64,000 nucleotides of DNA from Chloroflexota bacterium (GCA_014360905.1 JACIWW010000010.1:32168-96167), one strand, 5' to 3'; positions 25,499 through 34,330 are shown, counted from the stretch's first letter. Program-made: numbers and translations. The notes: generated from the letters alone by a model not told the origin.

Positions 25499-25945
25499 TC
25501 AAGTATGGCTATCACGGGGGATTGCCCGATAAGCCAGGCGATTTACTCGCTCATTCTGTGGATCATTGCAGTGACCACGGACCCAGTGCCAGTGTATCTC
25601 ATGTTGCAAGGTCAAGGCATGGAGTTTCTGCCACAGATCAGCGTTCAAAACGGGCTTGCGGTCGCTCTTGCGCCATCCACGCTCAATCCAACGAGGCAGC
25701 CATACAGTGATGCCTTGCTGTAGGTACTGGGAATCCGTGTAGAATTCAACCTGGCAGGGCTGCTTTAGTGCTTCCAGTGCAGCAATCGCTGCCTGAAGTT
25801 CCATGCGGTTATTTGTAGTTTGTGGTTCACCGCCGCTAAGTATCTTTTCGTGGTTGCCGCAATGCAAAATCGCTGCCCAGCCTCCTGGGCCAGGATTTGG
25901 CTCACAAGCCCCATCCGTATAGATGATCACTTCTGGGCGAGTCAT
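25499..25945 (-). CDS. rnhA: Ribonuclease HI with Asn at the fourth active-site position
   Basis: The 148-residue protein has the RNase HI fold: first Asp in [19 protein letters not shown], Glu in [14 protein letters not shown], second Asp in [12 protein letters not shown], and the flexible His in [17 protein letters not shown]. In that last motif the usual Asp of the NERCDELA block (Asp134 in E. coli) is Asn, by codon AAT. E. coli D134N is reported to keep activity, so the enzyme may still cut RNA in RNA-DNA hybrids. It lies 3 bases downstream of the HAD gene. Confidence 0.93.
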   Translation of the reverse strand: MTRPEVIIYTDGACEPNPGPGGWAAILHCGNHEKILSGGEPQTTNNRMELQAAIAALEALKQPCQVEFYTDSQYLQQGITVWLPRWIERGWRKSDRKPVLNADLWQKLHALTLQHEIHWHWVRGHCNDPQNERVNRLAYRAIPRDSHT

Positions 25946-25948
25946 CCT

Positions 25949-26620
25949 TTATGCTCCCATGACAAAAGGGATCACTTCCTGCAATGAGTAAATTTGGGTG
26001 AGATGGCGGTAGGCTGCGGGGACATTATCCATGGGCAGCGGTGTCCGTACAAGCCACAGCCCTTTGAGCCCTACATGCTCGGCGGCCAATACGTTTTTAG
26101 GAATGTCGTCTACAAAAATAGCCTGCTCTGCTGGGATGTGAAATAACCGCAGAGCAAGTTCGTAGATAGCCGGGTTTGGTTTGCTTATGCCAACTTTAGC
26201 AGAAATAACCACGCTTTCAAAGTAAGGCCAAAGGCCGAGAAAATGCAGCAGTGATTCCAAATAGGGCCAAGCATTGGAAATAATTCCCAACTTGCAAGTC
26301 TCGCTCAACACCTGCAATGTATACAAAGCATCAGAATAAACGCGAAACCAACTAAGCACCGCGGTTTCATTCCGCCTAAGCAATGCCAATGGCCCGGTTT
26401 TTGCCATGCCTGACCAATCAGCAAAGGCAGCAAATATGCGAGCGGGGATACCCGCTTCACCAGTACGAGCGCGGCCATAAGTCGCTTGCAGGCTCGCATC
26501 GAGGTTATGTAGAAAATGTTTCACAGTCCGTTGCAGTGGGAGTCGCTTGGTAGCAGTATCTTTTGCCCAGCGCGTGCCAAAGAGCGTATTAAAAGCATCA
26601 AAGAATACAGCTTGGTACAT
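25949..26620 (-). CDS. HAD superfamily hydrolase
   Basis: The 223-residue protein has HAD motif I FFDAFNTLF (first Asp nucleophile present, the second Asp replaced as in dehalogenase-like members), motif II IISNAW, motif III Lys in SAKVGISKPNPAIY, and motif IV IFVDDIPKNVLAAEHVG. A helical cap lies between motifs I and II. It is similar to HDHD3/haloacid dehalogenase-like phosphatases; the substrate cannot be told. It sits 12 bases after the histidine phosphatase gene and 3 before rnhA, so all are one transcript. Confidence 0.88.
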   Translation of the reverse strand: MYQAVFFDAFNTLFGTRWAKDTATKRLPLQRTVKHFLHNLDASLQATYGRARTGEAGIPARIFAAFADWSGMAKTGPLALLRRNETAVLSWFRVYSDALYTLQVLSETCKLGIISNAWPYLESLLHFLGLWPYFESVVISAKVGISKPNPAIYELALRLFHIPAEQAIFVDDIPKNVLAAEHVGLKGLWLVRTPLPMDNVPAAYRHLTQIYSLQEVIPFVMGA

Positions 26621-26632
26621 GAATGTCTCCTA

Positions 26633-27280
26633 TTATTTTGGTAATGACTCCGCACAATGAGAAAGCACTTGCTTACGCAGGTGACAGGTGTCATTCAAAG
26701 AATGAATAAAGAATTTGCCCTTGCGCCATTCAATGACATTGATCGCGCAAGTGTCCTGCCCAATGCGCCAATAATCGGAGTTATCCAGCCCCAATACAGC
26801 GCACAACAGGACACGATTTACCACAGTGTGTGCAACGATGGCGATTACATCGTTTGGGTGACACTCGATGAGCTGGTTGAGCGCGTTCATAGAGCGTTGA
26901 CGTACCATCGCCAAGTTCTCCCCATCTGGGAAGGTAACGGTATGGGGTTCTTTCAACCAGGCGCGCGCCAGCTCTGGCCAGCGTTGTTCTACTTCGTCGT
27001 AGGGTAGGCCTTGCCATTGTCCAAAATTCATATCGTTTATACCGGACACAAGCTGTACATCTAGATTGAATTTCTGGGCAATAGCCTGGGCAGTTTGCAC
27101 CGCACGTAATAGAGGACTGCTATAAATGGCAACAGGCTTCCATTCCTCTGCGATCCGAGCAGCGGTGGCCTCTGCTTGCATCAACCCAACTTCATCCAAG
27201 GGTATATCCACTTGGCCCCGGATGCGCTCTTCCTTATTCCACGCCGTTTGTCCGTGTCGGATGAGAATAATGCGCGTCAT
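26633..27280 (-). CDS. Histidine phosphatase family protein (phosphoglycerate mutase-like)
   Basis: The 215-residue protein starts with the RHG motif (IILIRHGQTAWNKEERIRGQVD). It also has the IYSSPLLRAVQTAQAIA block, Glu in NDMNFGQWQGL and the second catalytic His in VIAIVAHTVVNRVLL. This is the two-His, phosphohistidine-forming phosphatase family that includes alpha-ribazole phosphatase (CobC) and cofactor-dependent mutases. Without cobalamin genes nearby, a precise substrate is not supported. First gene of the operon running to 24595. Confidence 0.9.
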   Translation of the reverse strand: MTRIILIRHGQTAWNKEERIRGQVDIPLDEVGLMQAEATAARIAEEWKPVAIYSSPLLRAVQTAQAIAQKFNLDVQLVSGINDMNFGQWQGLPYDEVEQRWPELARAWLKEPHTVTFPDGENLAMVRQRSMNALNQLIECHPNDVIAIVAHTVVNRVLLCAVLGLDNSDYWRIGQDTCAINVIEWRKGKFFIHSLNDTCHLRKQVLSHCAESLPK

Positions 27281-27403
27281 TCGCCCCCCATATGGCTATA
27301 GGCTTCTTTTTCACATACTAGATGAAAAATTATAATTCCGAATGGCAAATTCGCAAAGTAACCTGCTTGCGCCCATGCAAGGCTGAACAATGGCTGAGGC
27401 AAG

Positions 27404-27432
27404 TTGGCAGCAGAATGACAACGATGTATCAT
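27404..27432 (+). promoter_or_regulatory. sigma-70 promoter of birA
   Basis: TTGGCA (27404-27409) and TATCAT (27427-27432) are spaced 17 bases. Transcription would begin near 27439, downstream of the longest possible start at 27390, which supports the GTG start at 27459. Confidence 0.6.
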
Positions 27433-27458
27433 ATCTGAGCAAACAAGGAGAGTATGCA

Positions 27459-28235
27459 GTGGATTATCTATCTGCACATCTTATCCTAGATGGTTTGCGC
27501 ACCCAATTCATTGGTCGTCAAATCATCTACTATCAGATTATTGACTCCACTAATACTGTAGCTAAATCCCTGGCCAATGAAGGCGCGGCAGAAGGGACGA
27601 TGGTCATCGCGGATGAGCAGTCCATGGGCAGAGGACGGCTCGGGCGACAATGGCTAGCACCGAGTGGTACCTCTTTGTTATTCTCCCTCATCTTCCGTCC
27701 CAATCTCGTGGCTGAGCGGGTGCAAGGTTTGACCATGATCTGTGGATTGGGGATCAGACAAGCCATCCGCGAACTCACCTGCCTTCCCGCACAACTGAAG
27801 TGGCCCAACGATATCATGGTGCGTGGTCGAAAAGCAGGGGGCATCTTGACAGAAATGTGCAGTACAGGTCAGCATCTAGACTACGTGGTGGTTGGGATAG
27901 GCCTGAACGTGAATCTGAAAGCCGATTTATTGCCCGCCGAGTTCAATGCCACCAGCCTCAGCCAGGAATGGGGGCGAACCATGTCGCGGGTGAAGTTGCT
28001 CCAAGAAGCTCTTTGGCACATTGAAGAGCGCTACCTGGCTTTATGCGCTGGCTACTGGCCGGTAACAGAATGGGCAAGTGCTTTGGAGACCCTGGGACAA
28101 AGGGTTACGCTGCATACGGCTCATGGTACGTGGCAGGGGATAGCAGAGGCAGTTGACAACGAGGGTGCTCTGATGTTGCGCTTGGATAATGGCGAGGTCA
28201 AAAGGGTGCTGGAAGGGGATGTTGCTCCTCTATGA
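27459..28235 (+). CDS. birA: Biotin-[acetyl-CoA-carboxylase] ligase
   Basis: The 258-residue protein contains the biotin protein ligase core: DSTNTVAKSLA, biotin loop QSMGRGRLGRQWLAPSGTSLLFS, LKWPNDIMVRGRKAGGIL, VVVGIGLNVN, and a C-terminal SH3-like domain. It joins biotin to the carboxyl carrier protein through biotinyl-AMP. There is no N-terminal helix-turn-helix, so it is a class I (non-regulatory) BirA. The GTG start at 27459 has AAGGAG 8 bases upstream and lies after the promoter; an in-frame ATG at 27390 does not. Confidence 0.93.
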   Translation: MDYLSAHLILDGLRTQFIGRQIIYYQIIDSTNTVAKSLANEGAAEGTMVIADEQSMGRGRLGRQWLAPSGTSLLFSLIFRPNLVAERVQGLTMICGLGIRQAIRELTCLPAQLKWPNDIMVRGRKAGGILTEMCSTGQHLDYVVVGIGLNVNLKADLLPAEFNATSLSQEWGRTMSRVKLLQEALWHIEERYLALCAGYWPVTEWASALETLGQRVTLHTAHGTWQGIAEAVDNEGALMLRLDNGEVKRVLEGDVAPL

Positions 28236-28302
28236 AGCCCTGTCAGGGAGCTGTGATCTGCTGGTTTCTCATGCGGGCTTAGGTGATAGCTACTTAGTCA
28301 CA

Positions 28303-28329
28303 GACGGGCTAAAATGCCCGCCTTTATTT
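28303..28329 (+). terminator. weak intrinsic terminator after birA
   Basis: CGGGC (28305-28309) pairs with GCCCG (28316-28320) around TAAAAT, followed by CCTTTATTT. It lies in the gap between the convergent birA and LGFP-repeat genes and overlaps the stop of the latter. Confidence 0.45.
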
Positions 28330-29418
28330 CCAGGGAATGAACGAAGTCTGCGCTGTTATCGTCCGTCCGGCGTAAGTTACATGTACATCAATAAGCACTG
28401 TGTAGCCGGCTGGTTGATTGCCGATACCAAACGTGAATGAGCTGTACCCAGAGGCATCGGTAACACCGCCGCTAAAGCTCTGATCACCGCTGCGGAAGTG
28501 GACGACGGCTGCCACAGTTGCATTTGGCACCCCGTTCCCCCAGTTATCCATGACCCGCACGTAGACAGTCTGGGTTCCACCTTGCCATGGGAGAGGATAC
28601 TTGACCCACGCTGAAACAGCAAAATCAACGGCTGGAATCGGTGTTGGTTGGATAAAAACGGGAGGAGACGGTTGCTGCTCTTCCGCAGGGGGAGTGGGCT
28701 GTGCCTGATCAAAGAAAGGCCAGCTGCTCGCTGTAGGTGTCGGCTGAATCGGTGTCTGTCCCCCTGACTGAGCGGACATGGGTGCGACCGGCGCCAGATA
28801 AGATGAAGGCAGACCGATACGGCTGATGTACTCATCTCCCAAGTTCCCCAGCATCACCTGATAAGGAATGGGGTTCTCGGGATGCCACTCCATTTTGCCA
28901 CGCTGGAAGTACTGTACGACTATTCCACCCTCCACCATCAATTCGGTAATCGGATAACCGAATACATCCAGACCGCCATGGCGGTCAAAGTACTCTAGGA
29001 AAGTGTAAGAAAGTGTATGCCCGGTCTGAGGGTAGTAGCGCCGCTGCGGGTGATTGGCTGGGGGAATGCTCGAAGAGGAAATGGGGGGCGAACGGTATCC
29101 CAGCAGGTCCCCTAGCAGCGTGAGCTGTACCTGATAAGGCAAAGGGTTGTAGGGATGATACTCCATCCTTGCACGTTGGAAGTACTGGACCTTCAAACCA
29201 TCCTGGATGAATTCTTCCGTGCGAGGCAATCCAAAGATTGTCTCCCCTCCGTATTTATCAAAAAAAGCCAGGAATTCGCCTTGGACGTTATGACCGGTCG
29301 CCTGGAAATAGCGCACGTTAGTCCCTATACCGACCTGGGATAAGGCTGTACCTACGACCAAGGCTCCTAGCCCCAGCGATAACGCAATAATGATAATGAC
29401 TCTTAGCAGCCTATTCAT
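28324..29418 (-). CDS. Secreted protein with two LGFP-like repeats and a C-terminal Ig-like domain
   Basis: The 364-residue protein has a signal peptide (MNRLLRVIIIIALSLGLGAL, cleavage near 28). Two repeats of about 70 residues each follow: RYFQATGHNVQGEFLAFFDKY with FGLPRTEEF, YFQRARMEYHP and QLTLLGDLLG; and YYPQTGHTLSYTFLEYFDRH with FGYPITELM, YFQRGKMEWHP and VMLGNLGDEY. A Pro/Thr/Gln-rich linker (about 205-265) leads to an invasin/Ig-like domain (VYVRVMDNWGNGVPNA, GGVTDASGYSSFTF). Repeats of this kind are frequent in secreted Chloroflexota proteins and probably bind cell-wall or extracellular polymers. AGGGGGTGA precedes the start. Confidence 0.85.
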   Translation of the reverse strand: MNRLLRVIIIIALSLGLGALVVGTALSQVGIGTNVRYFQATGHNVQGEFLAFFDKYGGETIFGLPRTEEFIQDGLKVQYFQRARMEYHPYNPLPYQVQLTLLGDLLGYRSPPISSSSIPPANHPQRRYYPQTGHTLSYTFLEYFDRHGGLDVFGYPITELMVEGGIVVQYFQRGKMEWHPENPIPYQVMLGNLGDEYISRIGLPSSYLAPVAPMSAQSGGQTPIQPTPTASSWPFFDQAQPTPPAEEQQPSPPVFIQPTPIPAVDFAVSAWVKYPLPWQGGTQTVYVRVMDNWGNGVPNATVAAVVHFRSGDQSFSGGVTDASGYSSFTFGIGNQPAGYTVLIDVHVTYAGRTITAQTSFIPWK

Positions 29419-29883
29419 GCTGGGTCACCCCCTGCATCCGCAAGCACCGATGCCATTGCTTCTATCGTGATGAGTTCGCATTGTTGACATTCGCTGTTAG
29501 AAAAGGATGCACAAATTCACTCCCAAGCCCGTTTATTATCTAGCTGCATGTATCTACTTACCAATTTACATCAATATTGAAATTGTGTCAAATCAATAAA
29601 CCTATGGTATAGCACTGCATATTTTTGCGGTCAATGTAGCTGTGCTAACGCCTTCGCTGGTACAACTTTATATCAAATCTCAATTTGTGTCAAATTTGTA
29701 ACATATGCGTATACATACTGTTGCGAAGGGATATTTCTATTCGATTTGCTGACAAGCCATTGTTGTGACGCTACCAGTTAGTTAATTGGTTAGAATGTGA
29801 TCCATGCGCTAGCATTCACCCAATAGGCATGTTTTGACACCCTGAGCTGTCTACTTCCATTGATGAAAATAATCCTGGATTAT
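29419..29883. other. A+T-rich intergenic region with repeated TGTGTCAAAT
   Basis: This gap of about 465 bases separates the divergent LGFP-repeat and DUF2089 genes and is clearly A+T richer than its surroundings. AAATTGTGTCAAAT (29580-29593) and AATTTGTGTCAAAT (29682-29695) are near-identical direct copies about 100 bases apart, and an inverted GTGTCAAAA occurs near 29835. They could be operator sites for a regulator such as the adjacent DUF2089 protein; this is inference. No gene, tRNA or strong hairpin was found. Confidence 0.4.
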
Positions 29884-29912
29884 TTGACAAAAATCCGTTA
29901 TCAATTTATAAA
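29884..29912 (+). promoter_or_regulatory. sigma-70 promoter of the DUF2089-GNAT-holin operon
   Basis: TTGACA (29884-29889) and TATAAA (29907-29912) are spaced 17 bases. The transcript would start near 29919, upstream of both candidate start codons (29940 GTG, 29967 ATG). Confidence 0.78.
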
Positions 29913-29966
29913 TATTTTGAACGTTCTTTACAAAAATTTGTGGTGATCGAAGTGATAAGAGACGAA

Positions 29967-30266
29967 ATGCATCGTGTACCAGGGAAGTGTCCTATCTGTG
30001 GTGGAGAATTGGCTGTGACGCATCTTCATTGCCCAAGCTGTGGCTTGACTCTGGGGGGTCAATTTAGTTTGGCTCGATTCTACCGGCTTGATGCAGAACA
30101 AATGCATTTTCTCGAAACATTCATTCGCTGTGAAGGCAAGCTAAACAGGGTCGGGAAAGTGCTGAATATGTCGTACCCCACGGCACGCGGCAGATTACTT
30201 GACCTGATTCGAGCTCTCGGCTACGAGGACAAGGAGAAATTCTCTCCTTCCCCCGCGGACGAATAG
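29967..30266 (+). CDS. DUF2089 family zinc-ribbon/HTH protein
   Basis: The 99-residue protein has an N-terminal zinc ribbon (GKCPICGGELAVTHLHCPSCG, two CxxC pairs), then ARFYRLDAEQMHFLETFIRCEGKLNRVGKVLNMSYPTARGRL, a DUF2089 signature whose end is a helix-turn-helix (LNMSYPTARGRLLDLIRALGY). It is probably a DNA-binding regulator. ATG 29967 gives the family-typical start MHRVPGKCPICG; GTG 29940 would add nine residues without a better RBS. It leads an operon with a GNAT protein and a holin-like membrane protein. Confidence 0.88.
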   Translation: MHRVPGKCPICGGELAVTHLHCPSCGLTLGGQFSLARFYRLDAEQMHFLETFIRCEGKLNRVGKVLNMSYPTARGRLLDLIRALGYEDKEKFSPSPADE

Positions 30267-30297
30267 CCATGCCGCCTGCTTGCGACTAGGAGTTACC

Positions 30298-31317
30298 ATG
30301 ATCGTCCGAGCCAATGCCTGCAGAAATCCAGAAGAGGGATTGCGCCCTTTTGACATGCGGCGTGACCTGCTACCTTTGGCAAATCTGATTGAACTGTCTT
30401 TCCAATCCGAACTGGATCAGACTGCCAACCCTATCGTAACAGAGATGAGGCGGCTGGCGAGATCTGGCCCTTTGTTATGGCTCTTCGACGCAACCTCTCG
30501 GTTGCTCTCCTCCCTTCTTCGTGGCTATGTATGGATTGCCAATGGGCAACTGGTGGGGAATGTCTCTCTGGGTCGCGAAAGTGAGCAACCCAATCTCTGG
30601 AGCATCAGCAATGTAGCTGTACATCCGGACTTTCGTGGACGTGGTATTGGACGCCAACTTATGAAAGCGGCTATACAAGAAGCACGCCACCATGGCGCCT
30701 GCCTGGTTATACTCGAGGTGCAGAAGGAAAATGCCCCAGCCCACCAGTTGTACGAAGAACTAGGTTTTCAAATCTACGACACCGTAGAGGAGCTCACTCT
30801 GCCTGAAGGCAAGGATATGAAGCGGCAGTTGACGTCTACCCTACCGCTTCGTGAGTGTCGTCCTAAAGACTGGCAAGGTATTGTCGCTCTGCTGCATGCT
30901 GCGACACCCAAGGCAGTGCAAGAAGTAAAGCCTATTCTCAGTAGCCGCTACCGACCCAGCATAAAACGCAGGCTTGGGCGTTTGTTTGATGATCTGTCGT
31001 ATCTCCGTCAAAGCCAGGATTGGCTATTGGAAGAGAAGGGCCAAGTTATTGCACTATTGCAAATCACCGGTCAATACACCAAGACAGCGCATCGTTTACA
31101 GATCGCTGTGCACCCAGACCATCGTGGGACTATCGAGGAAAGACTAGTAGCCGCAGGGCTAAACCGACTAGCCCATTTCCCAGATCGTGAGGTGGCATCA
31201 ACGGTCTCTTCTTCTCATGTTGAGGCGTTACAGGCGTTCCATAAGAACGGGTTCCGCACCATCCGCATCTTGGATTTGATGAGATTGAATCTGCGTGATA
31301 GCAAGGAGAGAACATGA
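30298..31317 (+). CDS. GNAT acetyltransferase, probable tandem (second copy degenerate)
   Basis: The 339-residue protein has a complete GNAT fold in its first half, with the acetyl-CoA loop VAVHPDFRGRGIGRQLMKAA near 107-126 and the ENAPAHQLYEELGF block. The second half (LRECRPKDWQGIVALLHAA, then LQIAVHPDHRGTIEERLVAAGLNR) looks like a second GNAT domain whose Q/RxxGxG/A loop has decayed, so only the first may be active. The substrate is unknown. ATG 30298 has AGGAG five bases upstream; the earlier TTG 30280 has nothing. Its stop overlaps the next start (ATGA). Confidence 0.85.
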   Translation: MIVRANACRNPEEGLRPFDMRRDLLPLANLIELSFQSELDQTANPIVTEMRRLARSGPLLWLFDATSRLLSSLLRGYVWIANGQLVGNVSLGRESEQPNLWSISNVAVHPDFRGRGIGRQLMKAAIQEARHHGACLVILEVQKENAPAHQLYEELGFQIYDTVEELTLPEGKDMKRQLTSTLPLRECRPKDWQGIVALLHAATPKAVQEVKPILSSRYRPSIKRRLGRLFDDLSYLRQSQDWLLEEKGQVIALLQITGQYTKTAHRLQIAVHPDHRGTIEERLVAAGLNRLAHFPDREVASTVSSSHVEALQAFHKNGFRTIRILDLMRLNLRDSKERT

Positions 31318-31688
31318 AGCGATTTCTATTGCGTTGGTTGATCACCGGCATTGCCTTGTACGCAGCCGTTCGTTTGGTACCAGGCATCACCTATGAAGGC
31401 GGTTGGCAAACGTTAGCAGGCATGGCGCTCATCTTTGGCCTGGTGAACGCAACCGTGCGCCCTATCTTGACCTTGCTGAGCTGTCCGCTAATCATCCTGA
31501 CTATGGGTCTGTTTATCTTGGTGATTAACGGGGCTATGTTGCTGCTCGCCACTTGGCTAGCGGATCTCTTCGGGGTCACCTTCTATGTACAGGGGTTCGG
31601 CTCGGCTTTCGTGGGTGCACTAGTCATTAGTATCGTGAGCTTCCTCATGAGCCTGTTTATTGGAGAAGAGAATACACACAGATCCTGA
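31314..31688 (+). CDS. Phage-holin-like four-TM membrane protein (YvlD/PF04020 type)
   Basis: The 124-residue protein consists almost wholly of four hydrophobic helices. It has the family motifs FLLRWLITGIALYAAVRLVPGI, LIFGLVNATVRPILTLLSCPLIILTMGLF and FVGALVISIVSF. Despite the name, these chromosomal proteins are not lysis holins; YvlD of Bacillus belongs to an envelope-stress operon. Its ATG overlaps the GNAT stop, so it is translationally coupled. Together with DUF2089 this suggests an envelope-related operon. Confidence 0.87.
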   Translation: MKRFLLRWLITGIALYAAVRLVPGITYEGGWQTLAGMALIFGLVNATVRPILTLLSCPLIILTMGLFILVINGAMLLLATWLADLFGVTFYVQGFGSAFVGALVISIVSFLMSLFIGEENTHRS

Positions 31689-31747
31689 GTTCCCCACCGC
31701 GGAACGCCGAGTATAGAGCACCGGATTCTACGGGGAACCCTTTTTGG

Positions 31748-32617
31748 TTATTCTTCGCCCACAATCCGATCGTAAAGAGCCTGCAACTCTTCTTCGGAAA
31801 AGAAGTGAATCACTAGTTTTCCACCGTGCTTGCTGCGGTAGAGGTTGACTTTAGTGCCCAGCGCCCTGCCAAAGCGCTCTTCCAGGGCGCGTGTCTCGGG
31901 TGTTTGTTGTGGCGCAGCTTGCTTCTTCGCCTGTTCGCCTGCTGTCAGGCGCCGCACCAATTCTTCTGTCTGTCGTACGGAAAGGCCCTTTTTCTCGATG
32001 GCATGCAATACGCGCAATTGCAGGTGCTCCTCTGTCAGCCCTAGCAATGCTCGCGCATGCCCCTCGCTAATGCGATTGGCCCAAAGCGCATCTTTGATTC
32101 GATCCGGCAGACGCAGCAGACGCAATGAGTTGGTCACGCTAACTCGGCTGCGTCCCACGCGTTCAGCTACCTGTTCCTGGGTCAGCCCAAATTCTTCCGT
32201 CAATTGACGATAGGCGTTTGCTTCCTCTAGGGGATTCAGATCTGCGCGTTGGATGTTCTCGACCAGGGCTAATTCCAATGTCTCTTGTGGAGTAGTCTCC
32301 TTGATCAACACCGGCACAACATCAAGCCCTGCCAGCATCGCTGCACGCCAGCGCCTCTCGCCAGCTATTAGCTGATAGCGTGGCCCTGTGGTGGCCATGT
32401 CTGGGCTTATCTCAGTAACGATCAACGGCTGAAGCACTCCATGCTCTTGAATGGAATCTGCCAGTTCGCGCAAGCTCTCCGCGCTGATGTCTTGCCTGGG
32501 CTGACGGGGATTTGGTATAATTTCATCAACCCGCACTTCGATCAGCCCAGAGAGGACTTCTGCACCCGGGATCAAAGCGCCCAACCCTTTGCCTAAACCT
32601 CGTCGCCTGCTGCTCAT
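31748..32617 (-). CDS. parB: Chromosome partitioning protein ParB (Spo0J)
   Basis: The 289-residue protein starts RRGLGKGLGALIPG. It has the CTP-binding ParB/Srx region (IIPNPRQPRQDIS, HGVLQPLIV, GERRWRAAMLAG and ENIQRADLNPLEEANAYRQL), the helix-turn-helix TQEQVAERVGRSRVSVTNSLRLL, and the C-terminal dimerisation part. It loads on parS and acts with ParA in origin segregation. No parS (TGTTTCACGTGAAACA) was seen in the window. It lies 47 bases after parA at the end of the rpmH-rnpA-yidC cluster. Confidence 0.97.
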   Translation of the reverse strand: MSSRRRGLGKGLGALIPGAEVLSGLIEVRVDEIIPNPRQPRQDISAESLRELADSIQEHGVLQPLIVTEISPDMATTGPRYQLIAGERRWRAAMLAGLDVVPVLIKETTPQETLELALVENIQRADLNPLEEANAYRQLTEEFGLTQEQVAERVGRSRVSVTNSLRLLRLPDRIKDALWANRISEGHARALLGLTEEHLQLRVLHAIEKKGLSVRQTEELVRRLTAGEQAKKQAAPQQTPETRALEERFGRALGTKVNLYRSKHGGKLVIHFFSEEELQALYDRIVGEE

Positions 32618-32664
32618 CGCATCCCCCTAACCTGCTCTTACCATCGAGCTATGGTATAAGAAGC

Positions 32665-33429
32665 CTATTGCTCACTGTCCATGATCTCACGGGCTAACGC
32701 TTGGTAAGCCATCCCTCCCGGCGAATGCGGTGCATAATCTACTATTGGCTCGCCATAACTCGGGGCTTCGCTCAGACGCACACTGCGTGGCACAACGGTT
32801 TGGAAAGTCTTGTCCGGGAAATGCCTGCGCACTTCATCCACAACCTGCTGTGCCAGGCTAGTACGCGCATCATACATGGTCATGAGCAGCCCTCTGATAC
32901 CCAAATTGGGATTCAGGTTGACGCGCACCAATTCAATCGTGTGCAACAATTGTGCCAGCCCTTCCATCGGCAGATACTCGCATTGTACGGGGATAATGAC
33001 TTCATCTGCAGCAGCCAGGGCATTGATCGTGAGTAAACCAAGACTGGGAGGGCAGTCAATGAAGAGATAGTCGTAGCGGTCACGAATAGGCGCTAGCGCA
33101 ACTTTTAGGCGATGCTCCCGCGCCATCATATTGACTAGTTCGATTTCTGCCCCAGCCAGAGCCGGAGCAGAAGGAACCAAGTCAAGTCCCACGCGTTTGG
33201 TCAGCATCAGCACGCTCTGCAACGGCCTGCCCGTAACGATGACGTCATAAATCGAGCGTCGCAAGCTGTTTTTGTCAATGCCCAAGCTGCTGGTTGCATT
33301 GGCTTGTGGGTCAATGTCGATTAACAACACCCGCTTATCCGCTGCGGCCAGGTATGCACCCACATTCACTACGGTTGTGGTTTTGCCTACGCCACCCTTC
33401 TGATTCGCCACAGCATAAACCTGGCCCAT
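32665..33429 (-). CDS. parA: Chromosome partitioning ATPase ParA (Soj)
   Basis: The 254-residue deviant Walker ATPase has AVANQKGGVGKTTTVVNVGAYL, LLIDIDPQANATSSLG, FIDCPPSLGLLTINAL and VPRSVRLSEAPSYGEPI, all standard for chromosomal ParA/Soj. It moves ParB-parS complexes by ATP-dependent binding to nucleoid DNA. It is co-oriented with parB, and the upstream kinase gene ends 10 bases before its start. Confidence 0.97.
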   Translation of the reverse strand: MGQVYAVANQKGGVGKTTTVVNVGAYLAAADKRVLLIDIDPQANATSSLGIDKNSLRRSIYDVIVTGRPLQSVLMLTKRVGLDLVPSAPALAGAEIELVNMMAREHRLKVALAPIRDRYDYLFIDCPPSLGLLTINALAAADEVIIPVQCEYLPMEGLAQLLHTIELVRVNLNPNLGIRGLLMTMYDARTSLAQQVVDEVRRHFPDKTFQTVVPRSVRLSEAPSYGEPIVDYAPHSPGGMAYQALAREIMDSEQ

Positions 33430-33439
33430 AGCTCAGCTC

Positions 33440-34288
33440 TCACTTATACAGCTTGCCAAAACGCAAACGCTCTTCTACCTGTTGCCTAGTCGGGATCGTT
33501 GTCGTCCCCAAGCCCTCGATCGAGAAAGATGCCACACAGTTGGCAAAGTGCGCAGCCTGATACGGATCGCCAGTTTCTTTCAGCCGCACTAGGAAGGCTG
33601 CTGCAAAAACGTCCCCTGCTCCTGTTGGATCCACCTCTTTAGCCTGAAATGCAGGAAAGTCGCGCACGATACCATTGTAAAACACGGTTGCTCCACGCCA
33701 ACCGCGGGTAACCACCGCGATTTTGGCCAGCTCCGCATAGTGTCGCACGGCTGCTTCATCGCCAGCGACATCCTCCTCGCTGTATACCAATACCTCTACA
33801 TTGGGCAAGATCGAGTCCGCTTCTACCCAGGGCCTGACCCTCACCTGCCCGTGCTCATCCCATTGTCTCATCCAACCCTGGGGGGTAACCCCTACGATAG
33901 CTCCACGGAACACCCCGAGCCAATCCAAGCCCAGCTCGCGCACTAATGGACAAAGCAGCACAATTGGGGCCTGTCTCCAGTCCAAGGGAAGATGTGCTGC
34001 GCGCAATGGGCTTGCAATGCCATGCACAAATTGACGACGTTTCTGTCCCTCATAGATGTTCTCAAAGGTGGTAGCAACCTGGGAAGGAACGATGTGCAGA
34101 GCCATGTCCCGCAGAGCGTTGGACAGATCGAGATCAGGCGGAGCGCTGGTGAGGACAGCCACTGAAAGGCCCAGCCTCTGTGCAGTAAGCGCGGCATAGC
34201 TCGCAGTTCCTCCTATTGAATAGCTACCATCTGGCAACAGGTCCTTCGTTACATGGCCAATGGCCAGAAAATCAGGGGATTCAGCCAT
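33440..34288 (-). CDS. PfkB-family carbohydrate kinase
   Basis: The 282-residue ribokinase-like protein has the N-terminal Gly pair region (SIGGTASYAALTAQRLGL) and the anion-hole/catalytic motif VDPTGAGDVFAAAFLVRL, with Asp as base, near 230. The middle is short and there is no lid-forming sheet of ribokinase length. The substrate (sugar or nucleoside) cannot be told. Between jag and parA it takes the place often held by trmE/gidA/gidB in origin clusters. Confidence 0.9.
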   Translation of the reverse strand: MAESPDFLAIGHVTKDLLPDGSYSIGGTASYAALTAQRLGLSVAVLTSAPPDLDLSNALRDMALHIVPSQVATTFENIYEGQKRRQFVHGIASPLRAAHLPLDWRQAPIVLLCPLVRELGLDWLGVFRGAIVGVTPQGWMRQWDEHGQVRVRPWVEADSILPNVEVLVYSEEDVAGDEAAVRHYAELAKIAVVTRGWRGATVFYNGIVRDFPAFQAKEVDPTGAGDVFAAAFLVRLKETGDPYQAAHFANCVASFSIEGLGTTTIPTRQQVEERLRFGKLYK

Positions 34289-34330
34289 ACACCCTGTCTC
34301 TCATTATCCTGACTATACTAAACGAATGGT

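Noticed and set aside
26505..26530. Half parS-like sequence TGTTTCAC
   Set aside because: The second half of the palindrome is missing and it lies inside the HAD coding sequence.
31314..31688. Prophage remnant suggested by a holin-like protein
   Set aside because: No other phage gene is nearby; this family is commonly chromosomal and here is coupled to a GNAT gene.
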